Shown here: positions 26,084 through 34,967 of the stretch, one piece after another | Numbering within the stretch: position 1 is the stretch's first letter | Layout of the letters: each line of letters opens with the position of its first letter | Assembly (NCBI RefSeq): GCF_002929495.1 | Contig: NZ_PJJJ01000026.1 | Location: 75,778-139,777, forward strand | DNA from: Cryobacterium sp. Y82 | Lineage (GTDB): Bacteria > Actinomycetota > Actinomycetes > Actinomycetales > Microbacteriaceae | Direction of reading: 5' to 3' | DNA: 64,000 bases | The notes under the pieces: model-generated | What the model was told of the DNA's origin: nothing | Database searches by the model: none | What the model saw: only the letters and a program-made list of their open reading frames with translations | Made by a program: the position numbers and the translations under genes

Positions 26084-27934
26084 CTAGTCCTTCAGGTGGT
26101 AGCGCACGCTCGCGAGTTCGGCGCGCAGTGCTGGCGGCACCTTATCGCCGAACTTGTCGAAGTACTCCTCGGTGAGGTCGCACTCGGCGAGCCAGCTGGT
26201 CTGGTCGATCGCGAACAGCGAGTCAACGGCTTCCTTCGACAGGTCGAGACCGTCGAGGTTCAGACCGTCCTCGGCCGGCAGCAGCCCGATCGGAGTGTCG
26301 ATGGCGTCGGCTGTGCCTTGGATGCGGCGAATCATCCATTCGAGGACCCGCGAGTTCTCGCCGAATCCAGGCCAGGTGAAGCCGCCATTCGGGCCCTTAC
26401 GGAACCAATTGACCTGGAAGATCGCCGGGGCGTTGGTGCCGAGTTCCTTGCCAACCTTGAGCCAGTGACCCCAGTAGTCGGCCATGTTGTACCCACAGAA
26501 CGGGAGCATCGCGAACGGGTCGCGACGCAGCTCGCCGACGATACCGTCAGCGGCTGCGGTCTTCTCGGATGAGATCGTGGCACCCATGAAAACGCCGTGC
26601 TTCCAGCTGCGGGCCTGCGCCACCAGCGGAACGTTGGTGGCCCGACGACCACCGAAGACGATGGCGTCGATCGGCACGCCGCCAGCGGCTTCCCAGTCGT
26701 CGGCGATGGACGGGCACTGAGCGGCTGCAACGGTGAAGCGCGAGTTGGGGTGGGCTGCGGTACGACCGGAGTCGGGCGTCCAGTCTTTGCCCTGCCAGTC
26801 GATCAGGTGGTCGGGAGCCTTGTCGGTGAGGCCTTCCCACCAGACGTCTCCGTCGTCGCGCAGGGCGACGTTGGTGAAGATGGTGTTGCCCCACATGGTG
26901 GAGACGGCGGTCGGGTTGGTGGTTTCACCGGTTCCGGGGGCGACTCCAAAGAAGCCGGCCTCAGGATTGATCGCCCAGAGACGACCGTCTTCGCCCTGGC
27001 GCAGCCAGGCGATGTCGTCGCCGATGGTTTCGACCTTCCAACCGGGGATGGTCGGGCGCAGCATCGACAGGTTCGTCTTACCGCAGGCCGAGGGGAACGC
27101 GGCCGCCATGTGGAACACGCCGCCCTCGGGCGAGATCAGTTTGATGAGCAGCATGTGCTCGGCCAGCCAGCCCTCGTCACGGCCCATGACCGACGCAATG
27201 CGCAGAGCAAACGACTTCTTCGACAGCAGGGCGTTTCCGCCGTAGCCGGAACCGTAGGACCAGACCTCGCGGGTGTCGGGGAACTGCACGATGTACTTGT
27301 CGTCGTTGCAGGGCCATTCCACCTCAGGGCGAGTGATGCCCGACTGGTCGACGAGCGGGTAGCCGACGCTGTGCACGGTGTGCACCCACGGTTCGCCCGC
27401 TTCGATCATGGTCAGCACGGTCTCGCCCATGCGCGTCATGATGCCCATGTTGAGTACGACATAGGGAGAGTCGGTGATCTCGACGCCGAGCTGCGAGATG
27501 GGGCCGCCAAGCGGGCCCATCGAGAACGGCACAATGTACATGGTGCGTCCGCGCATGCAGCCGGCGAAGACACCGCGCAGTTCGGCGCGCATGGCGGACG
27601 GTTCGGCCCAGTTGTTGGTGGGGCCGGCATCCGCTTCCTCGTTGGAGCAGATGAAGGTGCGGTTCTCGACGCGGGCGACGTCCTTCGGATTGGTGCGAGC
27701 GAGAAAGCTGTTGGGGCGCCATTCCGGGTTCAGCCGGATGAGCTGGCCGGAGGCGACGAGCAGTTTGGACAGCTCGTTGGCCTCGCGCTTGGAGCCGTCG
27801 CACCAGACGATCGCGTCGGGCTGGGTCAGGCGCGCGATCTCGTCGACCCAGGCCTGCAGGTTGGGGTCGGTGCTACCCGTGCGGGCCGAGTCGGCGTCCC
27901 CGGTGGTCTGGCGGGAAGAGTTGGTGAGGGTCAT
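26084..27934 (-). CDS. pckG: Phosphoenolpyruvate carboxykinase (GTP)
   Basis: A 616-aa cytosolic enzyme that converts oxaloacetate and GTP to phosphoenolpyruvate and CO2, the first step of gluconeogenesis from acids. The GTP-type P-loop with its reactive Cys is [13 protein letters not shown], near residue 280. The substrate-site Arg and guanine-site segments [22 protein letters not shown] and NWFRKG are intact. Length matches the GTP-dependent family, not the ATP-dependent one. It is divergent from a RamB-like regulator with a 179-bp shared upstream region, which suggests direct control by acetate or carbon status. Confidence 0.97.
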   Translation of the reverse strand: MTLTNSSRQTTGDADSARTGSTDPNLQAWVDEIARLTQPDAIVWCDGSKREANELSKLLVASGQLIRLNPEWRPNSFLARTNPKDVARVENRTFICSNEEADAGPTNNWAEPSAMRAELRGVFAGCMRGRTMYIVPFSMGPLGGPISQLGVEITDSPYVVLNMGIMTRMGETVLTMIEAGEPWVHTVHSVGYPLVDQSGITRPEVEWPCNDDKYIVQFPDTREVWSYGSGYGGNALLSKKSFALRIASVMGRDEGWLAEHMLLIKLISPEGGVFHMAAAFPSACGKTNLSMLRPTIPGWKVETIGDDIAWLRQGEDGRLWAINPEAGFFGVAPGTGETTNPTAVSTMWGNTIFTNVALRDDGDVWWEGLTDKAPDHLIDWQGKDWTPDSGRTAAHPNSRFTVAAAQCPSIADDWEAAGGVPIDAIVFGGRRATNVPLVAQARSWKHGVFMGATISSEKTAAADGIVGELRRDPFAMLPFCGYNMADYWGHWLKVGKELGTNAPAIFQVNWFRKGPNGGFTWPGFGENSRVLEWMIRRIQGTADAIDTPIGLLPAEDGLNLDGLDLSKEAVDSLFAIDQTSWLAECDLTEEYFDKFGDKVPPALRAELASVRYHLKD

Positions 27935-28113
27935 CGTCTGGCCTTTCTATTCTGCTCGGGTAGGTGCAAAGTTGTGGAACGCCGGGCTGCGTTGCTCACG
28001 TGGCGTTGCGTACGGCCATAATTTTGGCTACAAATCAAGGATGGCCCCCTCTCCAGAAGAGAAACCGCGATATTGCGAGTTAAAAACCACTGTTCTTTAG
28101 ATATCGTTAAGGA
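27935..28113. promoter_or_regulatory. Divergent promoter region between pckG and the RamB-like regulator
   Basis: This 179-bp region contains GCAAAGTT at about 27966, reminiscent of half of the RamB/RamA-type AAAGTTTGCAAA site, and an A+T-rich block at 28078-28110 in front of the regulator. Two GTTGCG words lie in its middle. The exact operator cannot be fixed by eye. Confidence 0.35.
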
Positions 28114-29556
28114 ATGGCACCTCAAGCTTCCGATCTGATCACCCTCGGCCATCGCATCCGTCATTTTCGAAGCGAACGCGGCCTAACCCTCGACCAACTC
28201 GGTGAGCGCGTCAGCCTCGCCGGCAGCCAGCTGTCACTGATCGAGAACGGCCGTCGCGAACCAAAACTCTCCACCCTGCAGGAGCTTGCGACGGCCCTGT
28301 CCGTCGACCTGGCCGAACTGCTCCGCCGGGAAGCACCAAATAACCGGGCGGCCCTTGAGATCGAACTGGATCGGGCGCAGAAAAACCCGCTGTACAAAGC
28401 GCTGGGACTGCCCATGGTGAAAGTCACGAAGGGGATGCCGCTGCCGGCCATCGAGTCGCTCCTCGGCCTGCACCGCGAACTGTCCCGCCGGGCCAGCGAA
28501 GCCATCGCGACGCCGGAGGAGGCGCGGCGCGCCAATACCGAATTGCGTGAGCGGATGCGCGAACAGGGCAACTACATGCCCGAGATCGAGGAGCTCGTCG
28601 AGGAGCGGGTGCGCGCCAGCGGGCACGTGTCGGGTGCCCTCACCCACCGCGAGGTCAGTGTCATGGCCGATCAGCTCGGCTTCAGCCTGATCTATGTGAA
28701 TGATCTGCCGGCCTCCACCCGGTCAGTCACCGACCTCGCCAACGGGCGCATCTACCTGCCGCCGGCCTCGATTCCCGGCGGCCACGGGCTGCGTTCGATG
28801 GCGTTGCAGGCGATGGGCCATCGGCTGCTCGGGCACGAACGGCCCCGCAGCTACGCCGAATTCCTCTGGCAGCGACTCGAGATCAACTACTTCGCGGCGG
28901 CCTGTTTGATGCCGCGCGATGCATCCGTTGCTTTTCTTTCCCATGCCAAGCAGGAGCGCGAGTTGGCCGTGGAAGACTTTCGTGACGCCTTCGGCGTCAC
29001 CCACGAGGCGGCGGCTTTGCGGTTGACCAACCTCGCGACGTCCCACCTGGATATGACGCTGCATTTTCTGCGGGTCAACGGGGACGGCGCCCTGCAGAAG
29101 GGGTACGAAAATGACGACCTGCCGTTTCCGGTGGACGTCACCGGGTCGATTGAGGGACAGTACGTCTGCAAGCAGTGGAGCGCCCGCAGTGCCTTCACCC
29201 ACACCAACCGCACTACCGAGTACTACCAATACACCGACACCCCGGCCGGCACGTACTGGTCGGCCACCCAGACCGGGTCAACGGACGCCGGTGAGTTCTC
29301 GATCAGCGTCGGCGTACCGTTTGCGCAGGCGAAGTGGTTTCGCGGACGAGAGACCACGCAGCGCACGGTGTCGCGCTGCCCAGACGAGTCATGCTGCCGG
29401 CGCCCCAACTCGGATGCTGCCGCCCGGTGGGCGGGACGGGCCTGGCCAAGCGCGCGGCTGCACGCGCACGTCCTGTCGCCGCTGCCGTCTGGAACCTTTC
29501 CCGGCGTTGACGACTCCGAGGTGTACGCGTTTTTGGAGGCGCACGCGGCGGAGTAG
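28114..29556 (+). CDS. XRE/ScfR family regulator, RamB-like
   Basis: A 480-aa regulator. The N-terminal HTH_3 domain spans about residues 9-63 (LTLDQLGERVSLAGSQLSLI). A middle IrrE/DUF955-like part follows (GRIYLPPASIPGG, then the MGHRLLGHERP helix where a metallopeptidase would have HExxH, so probably non-catalytic). The C-terminal part carries a Cys-rich segment (SRCPDESCCRRP). This architecture matches RamB of Corynebacterium and the short-chain fatty acyl regulators that control acetate, propionate and glyoxylate genes. Its divergent neighbour pckG is a plausible target. Confidence 0.85.
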   Translation: MAPQASDLITLGHRIRHFRSERGLTLDQLGERVSLAGSQLSLIENGRREPKLSTLQELATALSVDLAELLRREAPNNRAALEIELDRAQKNPLYKALGLPMVKVTKGMPLPAIESLLGLHRELSRRASEAIATPEEARRANTELRERMREQGNYMPEIEELVEERVRASGHVSGALTHREVSVMADQLGFSLIYVNDLPASTRSVTDLANGRIYLPPASIPGGHGLRSMALQAMGHRLLGHERPRSYAEFLWQRLEINYFAAACLMPRDASVAFLSHAKQERELAVEDFRDAFGVTHEAAALRLTNLATSHLDMTLHFLRVNGDGALQKGYENDDLPFPVDVTGSIEGQYVCKQWSARSAFTHTNRTTEYYQYTDTPAGTYWSATQTGSTDAGEFSISVGVPFAQAKWFRGRETTQRTVSRCPDESCCRRPNSDAAARWAGRAWPSARLHAHVLSPLPSGTFPGVDDSEVYAFLEAHAAE

Positions 29557-29612
29557 CCGGACCATATAGTTTGAAGCAGATAGTTGATCGCCCAGAACCT
29601 CAGGAGAACAGC

Positions 29613-30584
29613 ATGCGCCTGATTACGGCCCCGACCAGCCCCGCCTCGCCCACTCGGGTGCATCAGCCCGACCGCGCTCCCCTGCGCGTCGGCCTCGTGC
29701 AGCATCGCTGGCACGCTGATGAGGTGACGCTGCGGGCCGAGCTGACCGAGGGCATCCGTCTGGTCGCCGAGGCCGGTGCCCGCATCGTTTTTCTGCCCGA
29801 GCTCACCCTCAGCAAGTATCCCGGGAATGTGCGTGCCACCGGAATTCCCAAAGCGGACGCCGAGCCGCTCCGGGACGGCCCGACCTTCGCCTTCGCGGCC
29901 GCCCAGGCGCGACTGCACAATGTCATCGTGCACGCGTCACTCTTTGAACAGCCGGCTGAAACCGACGCCCCCGACGACCCGCGCGGGTACAACACGGCCA
30001 TCCTGGTGTCGCCGACCGGTGAGCTGCTCGGCCGCACCCGCAAAATGCACATCCCGGTCACCGCCGGCTACTACGAGGACACCTACTTTCGGCCGGGGCC
30101 CGCCGAAGACGCCTACCCGGTCTACACCGCGGCGGGCGCACGCCTCGGCCTGCCGACCTGCTGGGACGAGTGGTTTCCCGAGGTTTCCCGGCTGTACGCG
30201 CTCGGCGGAGCAGAGATTCTGGCCTATCCCACCGCGATCGGATCCGAACCCCTCTTTCCAGACTTCGACACCCAGCCGATCTGGCAGCAGGTCATCGTGG
30301 CTAACGGCATTACGAGCGGACTTTTCATGGTCGTGCCAAACCGGCACGGCGACGAGGGTGACCTCACGTTCTACGGCTCGTCGTTCATCTCCGACCCGTT
30401 CGGACGGGTGCTCGTCGAGGCGCCGCGCGGGGAGTCCGTGGCGCTCGTGGCGGATCTCGACCTGGCCCAGCGCGTGGAGTGGCTCAGCCTGTTCCCGTTT
30501 CTGGCCACCCGCCGCCCGGGCAGTTACGCGCGGCTGACGGCGGCCGTCGACCCAGCGCATCCGTTTGGCAGGCCGGGCGCATGA
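29613..30584 (+). CDS. aguB: Carbon-nitrogen hydrolase, likely N-carbamoylputrescine amidase
   Basis: Encodes 323 aa of the nitrilase superfamily. The catalytic triad is Glu63 (LPELTLSKYP), Lys144 (RKMHIP) and Cys183 (PTCWDEWFPE). The PGxYEDTYFRPG segment is typical of N-carbamoylputrescine amidases, which hydrolyse carbamoylputrescine to putrescine, CO2 and ammonia. ATG 29613 has AGGAG 6 nt upstream, which decides the start. Its stop overlaps the next gene, an agmatine deiminase, making a two-step agmatine-to-putrescine pair. The N-terminal 20 residues are a loose extension. Confidence 0.9.
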   Translation: MRLITAPTSPASPTRVHQPDRAPLRVGLVQHRWHADEVTLRAELTEGIRLVAEAGARIVFLPELTLSKYPGNVRATGIPKADAEPLRDGPTFAFAAAQARLHNVIVHASLFEQPAETDAPDDPRGYNTAILVSPTGELLGRTRKMHIPVTAGYYEDTYFRPGPAEDAYPVYTAAGARLGLPTCWDEWFPEVSRLYALGGAEILAYPTAIGSEPLFPDFDTQPIWQQVIVANGITSGLFMVVPNRHGDEGDLTFYGSSFISDPFGRVLVEAPRGESVALVADLDLAQRVEWLSLFPFLATRRPGSYARLTAAVDPAHPFGRPGA

Positions 30585-31600
30585 CCTGGCGGATGCCGGC
30601 CGAAACCGCGCCGCAGGACCGGGTCTGGATGGCGTTTCCAGCCGCCGACTACACCCTCGGCGACAGCGCGGAGTCGGCGCACGAGGCACGACGTGCCTGG
30701 GCCGCCGTGGCGCACGCCGTGGCCGACTTCGAGCCGGTGACGATGGTCGTCGACCCGGCTGCTCGCGCCGACGCCGCCCACTATCTGGGGAGCGGCATCG
30801 AGGTTGTCGAGGCCGCGCTGAACGACAGCTGGATGCGCGATATCGGCCCGAGCTTTGTGCACGATGACGCAGGCCGCCTCGGCGCCATTGACTGGACCTT
30901 CAATGGCTGGGGCGCGCAGGACTGGGCCAGCTGGGACAAAGATGCCTCGATCGGCCGTTTCGTAGCGGATGCCGCCGGTGCCGCTGTCGTCTCGTCACAC
31001 CTCGTGAACGAGGGCGGCGGAATCCACGTCGACGGTGCGGGTACGGTTCTCGCGACGAAAAGCGTGCAGCTCGACCCCGGGCGCAATCCCCGCGCCACGC
31101 GGGCCTCGGTCGAGGCTGAATTGCGCCGCACGATCGGTGCCGAACACGTGGTCTGGCTGCCGCGCGGCCTAACCCGCGACCAGGCGCGGTTCGGCACCCG
31201 CGGTCACATCGACATGGTCGCCGCGATGCCGTCGCCCGGCACGATTCTGCTGCACGCGCAGAACGATTCGGGGCATCCCGACTACGCGCTTACCCGGGAA
31301 TTTCGAGCACTCTTGGCCGACGCGCACGATGCAGCCGGGCGACCGTTCACGATCATCGATCTGCCGGCGCCAGCCGTGCTGCGCGACGATGAGGGGTTCG
31401 TGGACTACAACTATGTAAACCATCTCGTCGTCAACGGCGGCGTCATTGCCTGCAGTTTCGGCGAGGAGCGCACCGACGCAGCAGCCCGCGAGGTTCTCGC
31501 AGCCGCCTACCCGGGGCGACGGGTGGTGTCGGTCGACGCGCGGCCGCTGTTCGCGCGCGGCGGCGGCATCCACTGCATCACGCAGCAGCAGCCGTCTTAG
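30581..31600 (+). CDS. aguA: Agmatine deiminase
   Basis: A 339-aa enzyme of the porphyromonas-type peptidylarginine deiminase fold. It converts agmatine to N-carbamoylputrescine and ammonia. Substrate and catalytic residues are visible in NDSWMRDIGPSF, NEGGGIHVDG, GTRGHIDMVA and the C-terminal GGGIHC with the nucleophile Cys332. ATG 30581 overlaps the aguB stop by 4 nt. The order aguB-aguA is the reverse of the pathway order, but the overlap ensures paired expression. Confidence 0.94.
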   Translation: MTWRMPAETAPQDRVWMAFPAADYTLGDSAESAHEARRAWAAVAHAVADFEPVTMVVDPAARADAAHYLGSGIEVVEAALNDSWMRDIGPSFVHDDAGRLGAIDWTFNGWGAQDWASWDKDASIGRFVADAAGAAVVSSHLVNEGGGIHVDGAGTVLATKSVQLDPGRNPRATRASVEAELRRTIGAEHVVWLPRGLTRDQARFGTRGHIDMVAAMPSPGTILLHAQNDSGHPDYALTREFRALLADAHDAAGRPFTIIDLPAPAVLRDDEGFVDYNYVNHLVVNGGVIACSFGEERTDAAAREVLAAAYPGRRVVSVDARPLFARGGGIHCITQQQPS

Positions 31601-31604
31601 CCGG

Positions 31605-31715
31605 TCAGGGCGCTGCGGCTACCCGGCGATTGTGCCAGGCACGAATCACGAGGAATGGAACCAGCACGGCGACGATGAGCAGCGCGAAGGCCCAGGCGCC
31701 GAGCTGCGGCGTCAT
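31605..31715 (-). CDS. Possible 36-aa single-span membrane protein
   Basis: A short frame with one hydrophobic helix (AWAFALLIVAVLVPFLVI) followed by a basic tail. Its ATG overlaps the stop of the preceding small frame (ATGA), which hints at real coupling. Size and shape resemble small subunits of sodium-coupled transporters, but no large partner is adjacent. It is too short for statistical support. Confidence 0.35.
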   Translation of the reverse strand: MTPQLGAWAFALLIVAVLVPFLVIRAWHNRRVAAAP

Positions 31716-31933
31716 GACGTTGCCCCCCAGATCACGAGAGCGACGGCGTCGACGTTCAGTAGAACGGATGCCCGCGGCCGGCTGGGCGGGCTGGTGAACA
31801 GCGGCAACGGAACGGCTAAGTTTGCCCAGACGAGGTGGAGAACAGCGAGGATGCCGCAGGCGAACCCGGCGAGAACGAGGTGCCGAAGATGACTGCCATG
31901 CGATTTGCTCCCCTGATGACTCGCTACCTCCAC
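31712..31933 (-). CDS. Possible 73-aa membrane protein
   Basis: This frame starts at GTG 31933, 10 nt after the SDR stop, and ends by overlapping the next small frame. It encodes a hydrophobic stretch (LVLAGFACGILAVLHLVWANL) and a second one near the C-terminus (VALVIWGA). No good ribosome binding site precedes the GTG. It would be the third gene of the thiolase-SDR operon. It may be real, or chance in GC-rich DNA. Confidence 0.35.
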   Translation of the reverse strand: MEVASHQGSKSHGSHLRHLVLAGFACGILAVLHLVWANLAVPLPLFTSPPSRPRASVLLNVDAVALVIWGATS

Positions 31934-31942
31934 GAAATAACC

Positions 31943-32725
31943 CTACTTCGGCTGCATCCTAATGGCCCCGTCGAGACGGATAGTTTCTCCGTTGAGCATG
32001 GGATTTTCAATGATATGCCGAACCAGGAATGCGAACTCCTTCGGGTCTCCGAGCCGGGACGGGTGTGGCACCTGGGCGCCCAGGGAGTCCCGCACCGACT
32101 GCGGCAGCCCCTGCAGCATGGGGGTGTCAAAGATGCCGGGCGCAATCGATACGACTCGAATCAGGCTCTGCGCAAATTCGCGGGCGAGCGGAAGGGTCAT
32201 CGCGGCGACGCCACCCTTGGACGCAGCGTAGGCCGCCTGCCCGATCTGCCCGTCAAACGCGGCGACCGATGCCGTGTTGACGATGACGCCGCGTTCGGCG
32301 CCGCCTTGGCGGTGTGGGTCACCCACGGGTTCGGTGCGCTGCATCGCCGCGGCGGCCAGTCGCACGACGTTGAACGTACCCACAAGGTTGATGCGAATGG
32401 CGCGCTCGAAGTCTTCAAGCGGCAGCGGCCCGTCGCGGCCCACCGTGCGAGCCCCGGGCGCGATGCCGGCGCAATTGACCACGATACGGAGCGGGCTCAA
32501 CGCCATCGCGGTGTCGACGGCGGTCTGCACGTCGCCAGCGCTCGTCACATCACCTGCGACGAACCGGGCCCTGTCGCAAAGCGACGCGGCGATCTCCTCC
32601 CCGGGAGCGCCAGGCAGATCCAGCAACACCACGGATGCCCCGGCTTCGTGCAGGGTGCGAACGCAGGCCAGGCCGAGGCCGGAGGCGCCTCCGGTGATGA
32701 GGGCGGAGCATCCGTTTATATTCAC
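31943..32725 (-). CDS. SDR family oxidoreductase, HSD10/3-hydroxyacyl-CoA dehydrogenase-like
   Basis: Encodes 260 aa. The Rossmann motif TGGASGLG is at residues 11-18, NCAGIAPG is at 84-91, and the catalytic set is Ser153, Tyr166 and Lys170 (AAYAASKGG). The sequence pattern is close to type-2 3-hydroxyacyl-CoA dehydrogenases (HSD17B10 class), which oxidise 3-hydroxyacyl-CoA or 2-methyl-3-hydroxybutyryl-CoA. GTG 32725 overlaps the thiolase stop by one base (TAGTG), so dehydrogenase and thiolase should work as consecutive beta-oxidation steps. Confidence 0.87.
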   Translation of the reverse strand: MNINGCSALITGGASGLGLACVRTLHEAGASVVLLDLPGAPGEEIAASLCDRARFVAGDVTSAGDVQTAVDTAMALSPLRIVVNCAGIAPGARTVGRDGPLPLEDFERAIRINLVGTFNVVRLAAAAMQRTEPVGDPHRQGGAERGVIVNTASVAAFDGQIGQAAYAASKGGVAAMTLPLAREFAQSLIRVVSIAPGIFDTPMLQGLPQSVRDSLGAQVPHPSRLGDPKEFAFLVRHIIENPMLNGETIRLDGAIRMQPK

Positions 32726-33909
32726 TAAATCCTCTCGATCAGGGTGGCGTTGGCCATGCCGCCGCCCTCGCACATGGCCTGCAGGCCCCACCGGCCACCG
32801 GTCATTTCCAGGTGGTTGAGCAGGGTACCGAGCAGACGGGTGCCCGAGGAACCGAGCGCGTGGCCGAGGGCGATGGCGCCGCCCCGCGGGTTGAGGCAAT
32901 CGGGGTCGGCGTGAAGCTCGCGCAGCCACGCCAGCGGCACACTCGCGAAGGCTTCGTTGATCTCGTAGGCGTCGATGTCGTCGATATTCAGGCCAGCCCG
33001 AGAGAGGATGCGCTGGGTCGCCGGAATCACGCCGGTCAGCATGAGCAGCGGGTCACTTCCTAACACGGTGAAACTGTGAAACCGGGCGCGGGCGTTGAGA
33101 CCGAGCTGGGCCGCCCGCTTGGCGCTCATGATCAGGGTCGCTGAGGCGCCGTCGGTCAGCGGCGAGGAGTTGCCGGCCGTGACATGCCAGCCGAGATTCG
33201 GAAACCGGGCGGCGAGGGCATCGGTGCGAAAGGCGGGGCGCAGGCCGCCCAGCGAGGCGTGCGACGTGCCGGCGCGAATGGTCTCGTCCTCGCTGACCAC
33301 GCGGCCGTCCGGCCGGGTGACGGTCACGATTTCACCGGAGAAATCGCCCCGTTCGGTCGCCGCAGCGGCGAGCCGGTGGGAGCGTGCCGCGTAATTGTCG
33401 AGGGCGTCGCGGCCGAGGTTCCATTTTTGGTTGATGAGCTCGGCGGAGACGCCCTGGTTGACGAGGCCGTCGGGGTAGCGCGCATGCATGAGCGTGCCGA
33501 AAGGGTCCTGCCCGCCGGCCGATGACCCGAGCGGAACCCGGCTCATTGACTCGACGCCACAGGCAATGACGATGTCAGCGCTGCCGCTCATGACGGCCTG
33601 GGCGGCGAAGGCGGTTGCCTGCTGGCTGGATCCGCACTGCCGGTCGATCGTGGTGCCGGGGACGGTGTCGGGGAACCCGGCGCTGAGCAGAGCGGTGCGG
33701 GTGACGTTGGTGCTCTGCTCGCCGACCTGGCTGACGCAGCCTCCGATCACGTCGTCAACGAGCGCCGGGTCGAGGTTGTTGCGGCCGACCAGTTCGCGCA
33801 GCACAGTGGCCAGGAGGTCGGTCGGATGAATGCCATCGAGAGCGCCCCCCGGTTTGCCCCGGCCCGACGGGGTACGCAAAACATCCACGATGACAGCTTC
33901 ATTGCTCAT
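32725..33909 (-). CDS. Thiolase family protein (acetyl-CoA acetyltransferase)
   Basis: A 394-aa thiolase. The acyl-enzyme nucleophile is Cys92 (DRQCGSSQQA), His350 lies in ALGHALGSSGTR, and the second active Cys380 is in MCEGGGMANATL. NEAFA is present before the His motif. These are the complete residues for the thiolytic cleavage or Claisen condensation of 3-ketoacyl-CoA. The closest flavour is the FadA5/acetyl-CoA acetyltransferase group. ATG 33909 is preferred over GTG 33915. The downstream SDR overlaps by one base. Confidence 0.92.
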   Translation of the reverse strand: MSNEAVIVDVLRTPSGRGKPGGALDGIHPTDLLATVLRELVGRNNLDPALVDDVIGGCVSQVGEQSTNVTRTALLSAGFPDTVPGTTIDRQCGSSQQATAFAAQAVMSGSADIVIACGVESMSRVPLGSSAGGQDPFGTLMHARYPDGLVNQGVSAELINQKWNLGRDALDNYAARSHRLAAAATERGDFSGEIVTVTRPDGRVVSEDETIRAGTSHASLGGLRPAFRTDALAARFPNLGWHVTAGNSSPLTDGASATLIMSAKRAAQLGLNARARFHSFTVLGSDPLLMLTGVIPATQRILSRAGLNIDDIDAYEINEAFASVPLAWLRELHADPDCLNPRGGAIALGHALGSSGTRLLGTLLNHLEMTGGRWGLQAMCEGGGMANATLIERI

Positions 33910-33932
33910 GACCACAGCCTAGGCCCGGCGGG

Positions 33933-33949
33933 GCGCCCTCAGCGGGCGC
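33933..33949 (-). terminator. Short GC-rich hairpin downstream of the SpoU-type methyltransferase
   Basis: GCGCCC (33933-33938) pairs with GGGCGC (33944-33949) with a 5-nt loop, in the 49-nt gap between the methyltransferase stop and the thiolase start. No T-run is present, so it may be a weak terminator or chance in GC-rich DNA. Confidence 0.3.
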
Positions 33950-33958
33950 TGTGTTCGG

Positions 33959-34765
33959 TTACCCGGAGAGCGCCCACATGGCCACTGCACTCGCCGCGGC
34001 GACGTTGAGCGAGTCGATGCCGTGCTTCATCGGAATCTGCACAACACTGTCCGACGATGTGAGCGCCTCGGATGTGAGCCCCTCGCCTTCGGCGCCGAGC
34101 AGCAGTGCCAGGCGTTCATGCCCGGTGCCGTCGAAGTCGCGCAGGCTGACCGCACCCGGGGTCAGGGCGAGAGCGGCGACGTGAAAACCGTGCCGGGTGA
34201 GCAGGGCGCGGGTTGTCGTCCAGTCACCGACACGGGTCCACGGCACCTGCAGCACGGTGCCCATGGACACCCGGATGGCCCGGCGGTAGAACGGGTCTGA
34301 GCAGCGGGGCGTGACTAGAATGGCATCCGCTCCGATCGCGCCGGCGGAGCGAAAGATGGCGCCGACGTTGGTGGGGTCTGACACGTTTTCGATAATGACG
34401 ATGCGGCGCGCACCGGCCAGCAATGTGTCGGCGTTCGGCAGCTCAGGCCGGTGCATCGAGGCAATCAGGCCGCGGTGCAGAATGTACCCGGTGAGTTCGG
34501 CGAGCATTTCTCCCGGGCCCACGAACACGGGAACCTCGGCCGCGTAGTGGCCGAGCACCGAGAGTGCCTCGTCGGCCGTATTGCCGAGCGCGAGCACCGA
34601 CCGCGGAACATGCCCGGCACGTAAAGCCCGTTCCAGCACGAGCGCCGATTCGGCGATGTAGAGTCCGTGCTCGGTGCCGCGGGCCTTCTTCAGCGCCACA
34701 TCGGTGAGGTGGGCATAGTCGACCAGTCGCGGGTCGCTCAGGTCGTCGATCGCGATCAGGGGCAT
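33959..34765 (-). CDS. SpoU/TrmH family RNA 2'-O-methyltransferase
   Basis: Encodes 268 aa with an N-terminal substrate-binding domain (LYIAESALVLERALRAG) and a C-terminal SPOUT knot. The three SPOUT motifs are visible: ENVSDPTNVGAIFRSAGAIG (motif 1), LLGAEGEGLTSEAL (motif 2) and IPMKHGIDSLNVAAASAVAM (motif 3). It should methylate a ribose in rRNA or tRNA using S-adenosylmethionine. The exact site is not predictable. ATG 34765 is chosen; TTG 34771 is a possible alternative. A palindromic element lies 73 bp upstream. Confidence 0.93.
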   Translation of the reverse strand: MPLIAIDDLSDPRLVDYAHLTDVALKKARGTEHGLYIAESALVLERALRAGHVPRSVLALGNTADEALSVLGHYAAEVPVFVGPGEMLAELTGYILHRGLIASMHRPELPNADTLLAGARRIVIIENVSDPTNVGAIFRSAGAIGADAILVTPRCSDPFYRRAIRVSMGTVLQVPWTRVGDWTTTRALLTRHGFHVAALALTPGAVSLRDFDGTGHERLALLLGAEGEGLTSEALTSSDSVVQIPMKHGIDSLNVAAASAVAMWALSG

Positions 34766-34837
34766 CCGCAAAGTCTAACCAGCCACCCGGACGCCGCCCC
34801 TCGCCCGGGCGCTCGGTCTCCCGGCCCGGGCCACTTC

Positions 34838-34933
34838 GCGCCTAACTCCTGCAATTTGCCAATCGAGGCCGTTCGACCCCCGAATTTCCGAGGGGCGAAC
34901 GGCTACACGCCGCAGATTGCAGGAGTTATGCGC
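34838..34933. repeat. Palindromic element, copy D (AACTCCTGC family)
   Basis: The arms at 34838-34859 (GCGCCTAACTCCTGCAATTTG) and 34912-34933 pair over 22 bp with two mismatches. Inside is a strong second hairpin, GCCGTTCG with CGAACGGC, extended by CCCC/GGGG around GAATTTCCGA. The centre CCCGAATT is shared with copy A. It is 34 bp past the stop of the DUF4397 gene, which runs toward it. Confidence 0.88.
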
Positions 34934-34967
34934 CACGGTGGCTCGAACTGGCGCAGCGGAGGTAGAA

